The notes below the pieces were generated by a model, which saw only the letters and a program-made list of their open reading frames with translations, did not search any database and was not told the DNA's origin. The translations under genes and the position numbers were made by a program. Shown piece by piece: positions 27,144 to 34,411 of a DNA stretch of 43,916 bases (position 1 is its first letter; every line of letters begins with the position of its first letter). Origin of the DNA: an uncultured Prevotellaceae bacterium (GTDB lineage Bacteria > Bacteroidota > Bacteroidia > Bacteroidales > Bacteroidaceae); the NCBI GenBank assembly GCA_937898415.1, contig CALDLA010000034.1, positions 1 through 43,916 of the forward strand. Direction: 5' to 3'.

Positions 27144-27605
27144 TTAATGGTTCTGACTTTGTATCTTTCGTGCATATTCTTCTATATGACGTTTCCAATC
27201 ATACCTGCAATTTTCAACACACTCTTCGCTTCCACATTTTTCCTCTTTAGTGATATAATACTGAGAATTGCTTCCTGTATTGCGCCCGTTTCCCTCTGCT
27301 AAGCATATTTCAACTGTCACTGTATATTCGTCATCATAGCCTGATTCTGACTCATAGTCTCTCGAATAATCATGCTCCCATTTTGAAAAGTCACCTTCTT
27401 CAATGGAAGTTATTCCCCATGTACTTGAACCAGAGCAGGTTGAAACGCCGCTTCCGCCTCCCTCATCTTTACTTAAAGCCTCCACATTTTGAGCTAATAA
27501 AGCTTCATATCCCATTGATTTTGACTCAAAAGACTTCTTACTAATAAATGTCGCAATGGCAATAGCTGCAATGCACGGCAGCATCAAAAATACTTTTTTC
27601 TTCAT
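27144..27605 (-). CDS. NVEALA-family exported Cys-rich protein (copy 3)
   Basis: A 153-aa protein. The first 25 residues (MKKKVFLMLPCIAAIAIATF...) are nearly the same as those of copy 2 at 29796-30077, and the upstream ~45 nt are shared too. The NVEALS motif lies at 40-45 in LLAQNVEALSKDE. The C-terminal part is acidic, with a CSG motif and further cysteines in EICLAEG and KCGSEECVENC. It resembles copy 4 in length and Cys layout. The propeller start follows 14 nt after the stop. Probably exported, with maturation near the NVEAL motif (inference). Confidence 0.75.
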   Translation of the reverse strand: MKKKVFLMLPCIAAIAIATFISKKSFESKSMGYEALLAQNVEALSKDEGGGSGVSTCSGSSTWGITSIEEGDFSKWEHDYSRDYESESGYDDEYTVTVEICLAEGNGRNTGSNSQYYITKEEKCGSEECVENCRYDWKRHIEEYARKIQSQNH

Positions 27606-27650
27606 AATTTTGTTATTTTTTAAATGTTAATACTATGGGCAAAGCCCGTT
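27606..27650 (-). repeat. Duplicated leader with GGGC hairpin before NVEALA copy 3
   Basis: The ~45 nt ahead of the ATG match the leader at 30078-30121 nearly base for base, including ATGTTAATACTATGGGC and a GGGC/GCCC stem with a 3-nt loop. Conservation of leader and signal region against diverged C-termini points to duplication and possibly shared translational control. The stretch 27651-27701 shows no further element I can support. Confidence 0.7.
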
Positions 27651-27812
27651 TTGTTATTTGTTTTTTGACTTCAGAACTCTCAAAATTATTTTGCAGTCTA
27701 TTTAACTGACATTATTACCTAATACAACAAGTGGATTATCTTCTGTTGAAACTGATGGAATTACAGCATTTGTTGGGCTGTCTAGCAGTGATTCTTTTCT
27801 ACTTGTATAATA

Positions 27813-28100
27813 TTAAATCTGAACTGATGGTATTGAAAACAGCACATCCATTCTGGACTCGCTACGAATGTCCTTTACCCCTGCCACCTGCATCTGTTGG
27901 CCTCGGAGTTTGGAAACCACACCCTTGTCTATCTCGATGGCAGAACAGCCAGATATATTAGCCTGCACCGTAATCTTTGGCACATCAATGTCGGGCATCA
28001 ATGAAACGGGAATATAACGCAGTACTAAACACTCCATTATCACAATAACAATGAGGCACATTGTTATTGCTATAGGGCGTCTGATCAGATTTTGCAACAT
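27813..28100 (-). pseudogene. Broken RND pump gene, first ~85 codons only
   Basis: The first ~85 residues align without gaps to the start of the intact RND gene at 21923-24943. By eye about 60 are identical, including YIPVSLMPDIDVP and MQVAGVKDIRSESRMD. After SRMD the match stops; ten unrelated codons lead to a TAA. The same frame then stays open past that TAA to a second stop at 27702 (SLLDSPTNAVIPSVSTEDN region), so an unrelated coding end was joined on. The missing ~900 codons make it non-functional. It marks a past duplication of an NVEALA-propeller-thioredoxin-RND unit followed by deletion. Confidence 0.85.
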
Positions 28101-28143
28101 ATTTCCAATTGATAATGGCGTTAATTATAAATGTACATTTTTA

Positions 28144-28695
28144 TTAATATCTGTGTTCTTTTACATATTTAAATAGTAATGCTTCGATATTCTTGTTCCT
28201 AAGAGGATTCCCAACCAGAGCTATTCTATTCTCTTCATTTAAAACAAATGCATGCATTATTGGCGAATCTGGAATGTGCGTATTACATAAAAGGAAGAAC
28301 GAACATGTATCAACATAAACAGGGATAGATAAATCTGAGTTATTCAGGGAACTAATTACTTTCTGGTATTCATGCTTTCGGGGTGAGAAAATTAATACAA
28401 TCTGAAAGTTGTTGTCATATTCTTTTATTGAGTCCTGCAATGATTTCCAATAAAATATATTTTTAAGTTCACATGAAGAGCATCTTGTACTATCTTCATA
28501 TATCAACATCGTGCGATGAGGAATACTATCTTCTGGTAATACAACATGTTGACCGCATCTTACCAATTGTCCATAAGGAATCATTATTCTTTTATTTAAA
28601 ACAGATTCTATATCTTTGTGGATTCTCTCTCTTGAATTGGAACAACAGACAAAAGACATATATAATAAAGATAATAATACTAAAATCTTTTTCAT
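28144..28695 (-). CDS. Thioredoxin-like lipoprotein with CSSC motif
   Basis: A 183-aa paralogue of the CKSC protein at 25437-25982. A lipoprotein-like signal ends in FVCCSNS (~16-22). The redox motif is in YEDSTRCSSCELKNI; a LSIPVYVD strand and ALVGNP follow as in the paralogue. Its ATG overlaps the stop of the propeller gene (ATGA), indicating coupled translation. Downstream lies the broken RND gene, so the order propeller-thioredoxin-RND repeats that of the intact unit. A likely envelope thiol protein; partner and redox direction are unknown. Confidence 0.72.
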   Translation of the reverse strand: MKKILVLLSLLYMSFVCCSNSRERIHKDIESVLNKRIMIPYGQLVRCGQHVVLPEDSIPHRTMLIYEDSTRCSSCELKNIFYWKSLQDSIKEYDNNFQIVLIFSPRKHEYQKVISSLNNSDLSIPVYVDTCSFFLLCNTHIPDSPIMHAFVLNEENRIALVGNPLRNKNIEALLFKYVKEHRY

Positions 28696-29684
28696 TGTTT
28701 TGTTGGTAAAGTATAAAATTCTAACGAAGTGTCAATACTATTAAATGCAAAGCATTTGTTGTCTTTCGTAATACAAATAGCGGAGTAAACCTTCCCTGAT
28801 AACTTATATGAACATTCTATTTCAAATTTTCCGTTCTTTTTCGCAATAACATATAGAGTGTTGCAATTGTATGTATCGTTTTCATTAGAGGAAGTTAACA
28901 AATAGAGTTTTTGATGATTATAATATGCATCTTCTACTACGACAAAATATGACTTCGGATCATTTGATTGAGTTTTTTCATAGGTGGCCTTAAGCCTAGG
29001 AATGTCCATTAAATTTAAAGAACAGATTTTTTTGCCGTTATAATCATATTCTTCAACAATGGGAAGGCCCAACCCCACCAACAATATACTATTCTCGGTC
29101 TTCAAAACATGCCTTTCTGAAATAACAGGTTTCCTAATGTCATCCAATCCGTCAACAAATCTTCCGAGTTTTGAAGACTGTTCTGGACCAATAATAATCA
29201 TTGTATTTTCATTATGCGTTATCGAGTGGAAGACACTATCTCCTATCGAAAAAAATCTTGTAGCGTCAGAAAGAACGAAACCCTGATCGACTTTTATCAT
29301 TTTTAGCAATTTGTCATTGCGATAAAAATTAAAAGACTTTTCACTCTCGTCATATAAACAAATCTCACCATCTACCTTCGCATAGAAATGGCCACAAGCG
29401 CCAACTTCACCATGCCCCCTCCCCTTTTTAACCAAATGATTTACGTTATTGCCATTACAATCGATTGAATATATGCCATTATTATAATCAGAAACATACA
29501 AATGATTTTGGGCATAATCAAGACACAAAACCTGATCTGACAGATAAATGGAATCCGACAACTTAGTAATAACACTATCAGGGGTTAATTTATAACTTAT
29601 AATACGTTCATTTCTGGAGCAACATACCATTATAAATGTCAATGCAATGATTACAATTCCCGTAATAGATATATTTTTTTTCAT
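28692..29684 (-). CDS. 6-bladed beta-propeller lipoprotein
   Basis: A 330-aa protein. A hydrophobic signal ends in MVCCSRN, with a lipobox Cys at ~21-22. Blade-like repeats include LYVSDYNNGIYSIDCNG and the family motif KKGRGHGEV followed by CLYDE. The product is somewhat shorter than the other two propellers in the locus. It sits between an NVEALA gene (111-nt gap holding a strong hairpin) and the CSSC lipoprotein (4-nt overlap). Function is unknown for the family; a role with the NVEALA protein is suggested only by the repeated pairing. Confidence 0.72.
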   Translation of the reverse strand: MKKNISITGIVIIALTFIMVCCSRNERIISYKLTPDSVITKLSDSIYLSDQVLCLDYAQNHLYVSDYNNGIYSIDCNGNNVNHLVKKGRGHGEVGACGHFYAKVDGEICLYDESEKSFNFYRNDKLLKMIKVDQGFVLSDATRFFSIGDSVFHSITHNENTMIIIGPEQSSKLGRFVDGLDDIRKPVISERHVLKTENSILLVGLGLPIVEEYDYNGKKICSLNLMDIPRLKATYEKTQSNDPKSYFVVVEDAYYNHQKLYLLTSSNENDTYNCNTLYVIAKKNGKFEIECSYKLSGKVYSAICITKDNKCFAFNSIDTSLEFYTLPTKQ

Positions 29685-29734
29685 AATTATTATGGTTTAA
29701 TAAGTATTTATCAATACCTACTTGATTGTTGTCA

Positions 29735-29766
29735 TCAGAGGCTCAGAGGGAACTCTGAGTCTCTGA
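29735..29766. other. Strong hairpin between NVEALA copy 2 and its propeller gene
   Basis: Fourteen bases (29735-29748) pair with 29753-29766 around a GGAA loop, with one non-Watson-Crick position. No U-tract follows on the minus strand, so a processing or mRNA-stabilising hairpin, or partial attenuator, is more likely than a full terminator. It could raise NVEALA mRNA over the downstream gene. Confidence 0.65.
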
Positions 29767-29795
29767 GAATTGAACTTTAAAAAGTATACAATTAT

Positions 29796-30077
29796 TTAGC
29801 ATACGGTTTTTTTTCCGTCGCATTTTACCCATTCGAATCCCATTGAACATGAAGTTTTACCTGTACACGATACACTTCCGATCTCTTTCCCCATGGAAAA
29901 ACACTTTGCTGTTGCTGAACAAGAATATCCACTTTCTGGCTCTGCTAGTGCTTCCACATTTTCATAAAGTAGATTGTTTCTTACAAGTACATTTGGTGCA
30001 AGAGTCTTTTTGCCAACAAACGTCGCAATGGCAACAGCAGCAATGCATGGCAGCATTATAAATGCTTTTTTCTTCAT
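29796..30077 (-). CDS. NVEALA-family exported Cys-rich peptide precursor (copy 2)
   Basis: A 93-aa precursor. The first ~20 residues (MKKKAFIMLPCIAAVAIATF) form a membrane/signal segment almost identical to copy 3. LLYENVEALAEPE places NVEALA at 40-45. The remaining ~48 residues are short, basic and carry six cysteines (SCSATAKC, SCTGKTSC, KCDG, VC end), as expected of a disulfide-stabilised peptide. It follows the MFP gene by 44 nt with the duplicated GGGC-hairpin leader, and is followed by a strong hairpin. Confidence 0.78.
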   Translation of the reverse strand: MKKKAFIMLPCIAAVAIATFVGKKTLAPNVLVRNNLLYENVEALAEPESGYSCSATAKCFSMGKEIGSVSCTGKTSCSMGFEWVKCDGKKTVC

Positions 30078-30121
30078 AATTTTGTTAATTTTAAAATGTT
30101 AATACTATGGGCTATGCCCGT
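30078..30121 (-). repeat. Duplicated leader with GGGC hairpin before NVEALA copy 2
   Basis: Partner of the leader at 27606-27650. It has a GGGC/GCCC stem with a 3-nt loop, then an A/T-rich ribosome-loading stretch and the ATG. It fills the whole gap between the MFP stop and the NVEALA start. Confidence 0.7.
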
Positions 30122-31210
30122 TTATTCTTTATTGTTTATTTTTACTGCTGTACCATCGGCAAGATTAAGATTGCCAGATGTGATGACTATTTCCCCCTCA
30201 TGGATAGAGGTCTCTTTTCGTTGACATCCCGTAATAGCAAAGGAATTAATGTTGGAGTGTAATATATCCACATATGTCCATACTGCCTGTCCTTCCTTAT
30301 ATATGAATACAACATGATAGCCATCGCGCTCTACAACAGCATCCTTTGGTACTACAAACATATTCTGCACCTGTTCCTCGATGATGATACGGACATTCAT
30401 GCCGTCTATCAGGACATTATCCTTATTGTTAAGTCGTGCCATTACTTTTATCAGTCCCTTATCATCAACGAGCGGATTAATCTCTGTAATAACACCCTCG
30501 AAAGACAAACTGTCAGACACAAATGGAGAGACCTTTATTTTCTGTCCTTTTTTTACACTGGACAGTTCAGCCTCTAAGATCCTAAATTCCACTTCAAACT
30601 GAGAATCATCTATTAGAGTACATATCTTATCATTACGCTGATATTGTCTGGCTTCCAAATTGGCAATTCTGCCACAGAAAGGTGCATATAGGTTACATTC
30701 ATCCAGTGCTTTCCTGGCAGACTGCAATTGGAACTTGGCTGTGAAATAGCCGGATGTCACTTCAGCCCGTTTCATCATTTCCTCTGGCACCCCATTCATC
30801 GTGGCATCGTAACCAAGACTTATCAGTTTGTCGACGAGTTCCACTTTGGTCCGTTCCAATTCCTTTTCAGCTTTCTCAACCTCACGCACTCTTTCTCTTT
30901 TGTCAAGAGAGGCAATTAGATCACCTTTAGCCACACGCATACCATCTTTCACAAAGATACTCGTTGTTACACCCTGTGTTACAAAGTTCAATTCGCTTTT
31001 GGCCTTGGCCCTCAACCTGCCATTGCAGACAATCTGTTTGTCGAACGAAGTCACATGTAGCATTATCGTATCAACATACGTCTCGCTCATCGTCTGCTCA
31101 TGTTTCTCCAAATCCTCTTTCTTGTCCTCCACTTTCTGGCGACAAGACTGCATCGCTAGGCTGAAACCGAGACAGCCCAATAGTAGTATCTGTAAGCTCC
31201 AAACTTTCAT
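30122..31210 (-). CDS. RND periplasmic adaptor (membrane fusion protein), lipoprotein
   Basis: A 362-aa HlyD/AcrA-type adaptor. A lipoprotein signal ends in AMQSCRQ (~19-25). A lipoyl half-motif precedes a helical hairpin (~105-175, with EKAEKELERTKVELVDKLI), then comes the second lipoyl half (NLYAPFCGRIANLEAR) and beta-barrel and membrane-proximal domains to the end. It bridges the RND pumps to the TolC-like channel in the standard model. The TolC-like gene ends 28 nt upstream. The pump genes lie 5-8 kb downstream, separated by the NVEALA/propeller genes, an unusual spacing for RND operons. Confidence 0.88.
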   Translation of the reverse strand: MKVWSLQILLLGCLGFSLAMQSCRQKVEDKKEDLEKHEQTMSETYVDTIMLHVTSFDKQIVCNGRLRAKAKSELNFVTQGVTTSIFVKDGMRVAKGDLIASLDKRERVREVEKAEKELERTKVELVDKLISLGYDATMNGVPEEMMKRAEVTSGYFTAKFQLQSARKALDECNLYAPFCGRIANLEARQYQRNDKICTLIDDSQFEVEFRILEAELSSVKKGQKIKVSPFVSDSLSFEGVITEINPLVDDKGLIKVMARLNNKDNVLIDGMNVRIIIEEQVQNMFVVPKDAVVERDGYHVVFIYKEGQAVWTYVDILHSNINSFAITGCQRKETSIHEGEIVITSGNLNLADGTAVKINNKE

Positions 31211-31238
31211 TTTTTTATTTCCATATTCTCTTATCGTC

Positions 31239-32720
31239 CTAATTCTTGTTTATTAGTTCGTCAAAATCCACGTCAAGGTCATGCCCGTGAATCCAGTCAT
31301 AAAGCGTGGCTTTGCGCAGTGTGTAGTAATCTGTCCAGTAGGTTTGCAGCAAGCGTATGTATTGTGCCCGTGCACTCTCCGACTCCATTTGAGCTGTGTT
31401 AAGGTCTGTCACCGTCACGGAGCCAGCCTCGAAACGTCGCTTGGTGATGTCGTAGCGTTCATCGGCAATATCTTGTGCCCGCAAGGCATTCTTGCATTGA
31501 CCGGCTTGGGTATTGAACTGCATCACATTCATTCGCAAGTCTTGAAGGTAGGCTTCATTTGTCTGCTCCAACTGTGTCTTGGTAACCTCCAAATCTGCCT
31601 GTGCCATACGTACCCTCCCTTTATTCACGCCCCAGTCGAAGATAGGCAGTGAGAGTGTCAGTCCCACAATTTCGTTGTCGCGCAACCTTTTATAGGCATC
31701 GCGGAATGTATCAGCGGTGCGGTTCAATGCCACTTCCCCATTGAGTTGTACCTGTATGCCCCTGTTGGCCTTGGCCTGTGCCACTACCTTTTGTGATTCT
31801 AACAAAGTCACTTGTTGCGATAGCGAGTGTGTGGAGTTGGCAAGTGCCTTACTCAAAACCTCATCCGTGTTGATGGTAATGTCGGGTATGGCGTATGGTG
31901 GCAATAATTCTACATCCTCATAGTCGGGGATGCGAAGATAGGAGAATAACTTGAAGCGCTGATTTTTCAATTCCAACAGATTGTTGCTAACCTCTACCTG
32001 TGCATTGAGTAGCGACAGTTCTAGTTGCAAAATCTCGCTCTTGGTGACGGTTCCTAAGTCAAAACGTTTCTTGGCAATGTCAAATAAGTACTTTCTGTCA
32101 TTTAGGTTACTCACACTTTGATGATAGGTGGATTGTGTCGATAGCACATTGAAGAACAGTTGTACCACCGTGATGGCCACGCCCTCCATCGCCTCTAAAT
32201 AAGCGCGTTTGGCCCGCTCGTACTTCAGAGGTTCCGTTTTCTTCTGCCATTTCAGGCTGTTGTAAGCACGTAGAGGCTGCGTATAGGTCAGGCGTAAAGG
32301 TTGCGAATTATAGGTGCGAGTGTTGTAACTGAACTGATCCAACCTATAGAGGTACGACTGCAAGGACAGTTTGCCGCCTAAAGGAACGATGTTTTGGTCA
32401 ATGGACAATGCCAAGCTGTTGCTCATAGAGTTGTTCTCCACATACGAGATACGCCCATCATCAAAATTGCGTGCCTCCACCATAGAACGGTTATACTGAA
32501 GTAGCCCGCCCGTCAGATTCACCGCAGGTAACAGCTCCGCCCGAAACGACCGATGGCTCCAGTACTGACTCATAAAACTCAACCTCGATACCATCGCCTC
32601 GTAGGACTGCTGCTGCGCAATATGAATTGCATCGATAAGCGGTAATTGTTGAGCATGAGTAAGTAAGGGCAACAATAAAGCCATTCCAATTATAGTGGGT
32701 ATTTTTTCCCCTCTTGTCAT
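31239..32720 (-). CDS. TolC-family outer-membrane channel
   Basis: A 493-aa protein from the ATG giving MTRGEKIPTIIG, which makes a clean signal peptide ending LLTHAQQ; a Met ten codons upstream (32750) would add a charged extension. The body has the two OEP repeats, with long coiled-coil helices (e.g. AKKRFDLGTVTKSEILQLE and the second-repeat TKRRFEAGSVTVTDLNTAQ) that are diagnostic for TolC-like proteins. It forms the outer-membrane exit duct for the RND/MFP exporter encoded downstream. It follows a propeller gene after 77 nt, long enough for an internal promoter, though I see no clear one. Confidence 0.88.
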   Translation of the reverse strand: MTRGEKIPTIIGMALLLPLLTHAQQLPLIDAIHIAQQQSYEAMVSRLSFMSQYWSHRSFRAELLPAVNLTGGLLQYNRSMVEARNFDDGRISYVENNSMSNSLALSIDQNIVPLGGKLSLQSYLYRLDQFSYNTRTYNSQPLRLTYTQPLRAYNSLKWQKKTEPLKYERAKRAYLEAMEGVAITVVQLFFNVLSTQSTYHQSVSNLNDRKYLFDIAKKRFDLGTVTKSEILQLELSLLNAQVEVSNNLLELKNQRFKLFSYLRIPDYEDVELLPPYAIPDITINTDEVLSKALANSTHSLSQQVTLLESQKVVAQAKANRGIQVQLNGEVALNRTADTFRDAYKRLRDNEIVGLTLSLPIFDWGVNKGRVRMAQADLEVTKTQLEQTNEAYLQDLRMNVMQFNTQAGQCKNALRAQDIADERYDITKRRFEAGSVTVTDLNTAQMESESARAQYIRLLQTYWTDYYTLRKATLYDWIHGHDLDVDFDELINKN

Positions 32721-32797
32721 ATTCTTATCTCCAGTATTTTTAGCACACATGGAATTCTATAACACAATGTGTAATTATTGGCAAGAAATATGTTATA

Positions 32798-33967
32798 TTA
32801 CAATTTTTTAAGCTTATATCTTATAATCACATTGTTAACCGTACCTGTTAATACACGTTCCGCAAGTTCTTTTATGTTATCTGGAATATAGCCATCAGTA
32901 TATTTAGGTGGATAGGACAATAGTTCATATTGAAGTATACCATAGTAATATCCATTCGAATAGCAATGAGGATAAGGGAAAAGGAAGTTTTCAGAAAGAT
33001 GATGACGCATGAGCACAGGATAATCAAAAGCTGTTGTAATGACATTACCGTTTTCCTTATATAGTATTACATCTTTTGCTTGCTCATCTCCCATTCTCCT
33101 AATAATTATACTTGGAGACTCGACAACCATACCTCCCCAAAATAATTTGTCAATACCTGCCATCCATTCATCATTTTTTATGGCCTCTTGAATGTCTTCT
33201 TCTGTGTACATGGGACTTTTACCATCATAATTATATGTGATATAAGGACTGCAAATACCATCTTCTAATACATAAACTGTATTATCCAAAGTAGGACTAT
33301 ACAGACATCGTTCTTGCCCCATGTAAAAATGATGATTATTCAACTCCATCATCTTGGCATCATTTAGTTTCAGCGGTACAGCCCGTGTTTCCAAATGCCC
33401 ATAATGATCATATATATTAAGTTTATACTCAGTATCCTTAGTCGGCTTATATCCTGTCATAAATGTGTGGGTCTGTGAATAAAAGTGCCCGTCCTTATAA
33501 GTTATTTGATGGTAATCAAAGTCTCCGAGTTTCTGACTTTTTACAAATCTACCATCCATCGTATATATAAGCACCTTTTTGGACTCTCCATCTGTCAGAA
33601 TGATTATTTCTTCCTTTTCATCAATGTACATTGATTTTAATCTTATCCATTCATCGTTTGCACTCCCCCGATGTGATATCTGATACAGATATTTCCCATC
33701 CAAATTGAACACTTTTATAAATCCATTTTGTTCGCATGAAAAACAGAAGATTTTATCACCGTGTACAGATATCTTATTGATAACAGGTATAAAGGCTTCT
33801 TTAACAGTGTCTAATTCTATAACTTCCACATTCGTTATCAAGTCTTTTGCTTCAACAAAATGGCTGTCATCAAAGGTGACATTATATTTGCTGTCTATAA
33901 CTTGACTGCTATCTGCACATGCAGAAAACAATACGAATATTACTAAATATATGATTCCTTTCTTCAT
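32798..33967 (-). CDS. 6-bladed beta-propeller lipoprotein
   Basis: A 389-aa protein with signal and lipobox (VLFSACADS, Cys ~17). Blade repeats are visible (FCFSCEQNGFIKVFNLDGKY, VLIYTMDGRFVKSQ), with an SHRGSANDEWIRLK motif equivalent to the G-G-EY motif of the family and a basic C-terminus (VIIRYKLKKL). It lies directly downstream of NVEALA copy 1 across a hairpin and upstream of the TolC-like gene. Envelope-located; ligand unknown. Confidence 0.75.
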   Translation of the reverse strand: MKKGIIYLVIFVLFSACADSSQVIDSKYNVTFDDSHFVEAKDLITNVEVIELDTVKEAFIPVINKISVHGDKIFCFSCEQNGFIKVFNLDGKYLYQISHRGSANDEWIRLKSMYIDEKEEIIILTDGESKKVLIYTMDGRFVKSQKLGDFDYHQITYKDGHFYSQTHTFMTGYKPTKDTEYKLNIYDHYGHLETRAVPLKLNDAKMMELNNHHFYMGQERCLYSPTLDNTVYVLEDGICSPYITYNYDGKSPMYTEEDIQEAIKNDEWMAGIDKLFWGGMVVESPSIIIRRMGDEQAKDVILYKENGNVITTAFDYPVLMRHHLSENFLFPYPHCYSNGYYYGILQYELLSYPPKYTDGYIPDNIKELAERVLTGTVNNVIIRYKLKKL

Positions 33968-33988
33968 TGTTTGTTTTTCTTTTTTAGC

Positions 33989-34017
33989 CCGTCTACTGAG
34001 AGACCCTCAATAGACGG
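33989..34017. other. Hairpin between NVEALA copy 1 and its propeller gene
   Basis: CCGTCTA (33989-33995) pairs with TAGACGG (34011-34017), with an inner TGAG/CTCA extension. As with copy 2, it stands right after an NVEALA gene and before a propeller gene. No minus-strand U-tract follows, so processing or stabilisation rather than full termination is the likelier role. Confidence 0.6.
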
Positions 34018-34042
34018 ACAATTTTGTTACTCGTTTCGACAA

Positions 34043-34345
34043 TCAACGTCTTGGTATCATACAGATATCTGGAACACATGATTTGTTAAGTGGCGCAGCT
34101 TGTTCACACACAGACTTTTTACCCTGAATTAGTGAATCGCCCTGATAAACTGTACATGGAGTTGAACCGGGAGTCGGTGTTCTGCCAACGACTGCCTCTA
34201 ATTGTGCCAGAGCCTCAACATTCTCCATTAATAGATCATTCTCATGTGACGTATTTAATCCATCATACGCCACTCTTGCGCCAAAGCCTATGAAGGCAAA
34301 AGCTGTGGTCATCATTGCGACCTGTAAATTACGCATGTTACGCAT
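34043..34345 (-). CDS. NVEALA-family exported Cys-containing peptide precursor (copy 1)
   Basis: A 100-aa precursor. A hydrophobic segment (~7-24) is followed by ENDLLMENVEALAQLE, with NVEALA at 42-47, and by a ~50-residue tail with four cysteines (STPCTV, SVCEQ, KSCVPDIC). It begins MRNMRN; the second Met three codons in is an alternative start. It is the first NVEALA gene of the locus, between the ligase-like gene (66-nt gap) and a propeller gene, and its N-terminus differs from copies 2 and 3. Confidence 0.72.
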   Translation of the reverse strand: MRNMRNLQVAMMTTAFAFIGFGARVAYDGLNTSHENDLLMENVEALAQLEAVVGRTPTPGSTPCTVYQGDSLIQGKKSVCEQAAPLNKSCVPDICMIPRR

Positions 34346-34411
34346 ATCTATAATAATTTTAAACCCCTCTCACTAAGCTCTCAGGGAATAAGCTCCTTTT
34401 ATACTGTTAGG

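Noticed and set aside
27130..27198. Longer start for the propeller lipoprotein (403 aa).
   Set aside because: It would overlap the NVEALA gene and place the lipobox at residue ~40; the ATG at 27129 gives a normal lipoprotein signal.
32721..32750. Upstream Met for the TolC-like protein.
   Set aside because: It adds a ten-residue charged stretch ahead of an already good signal peptide.
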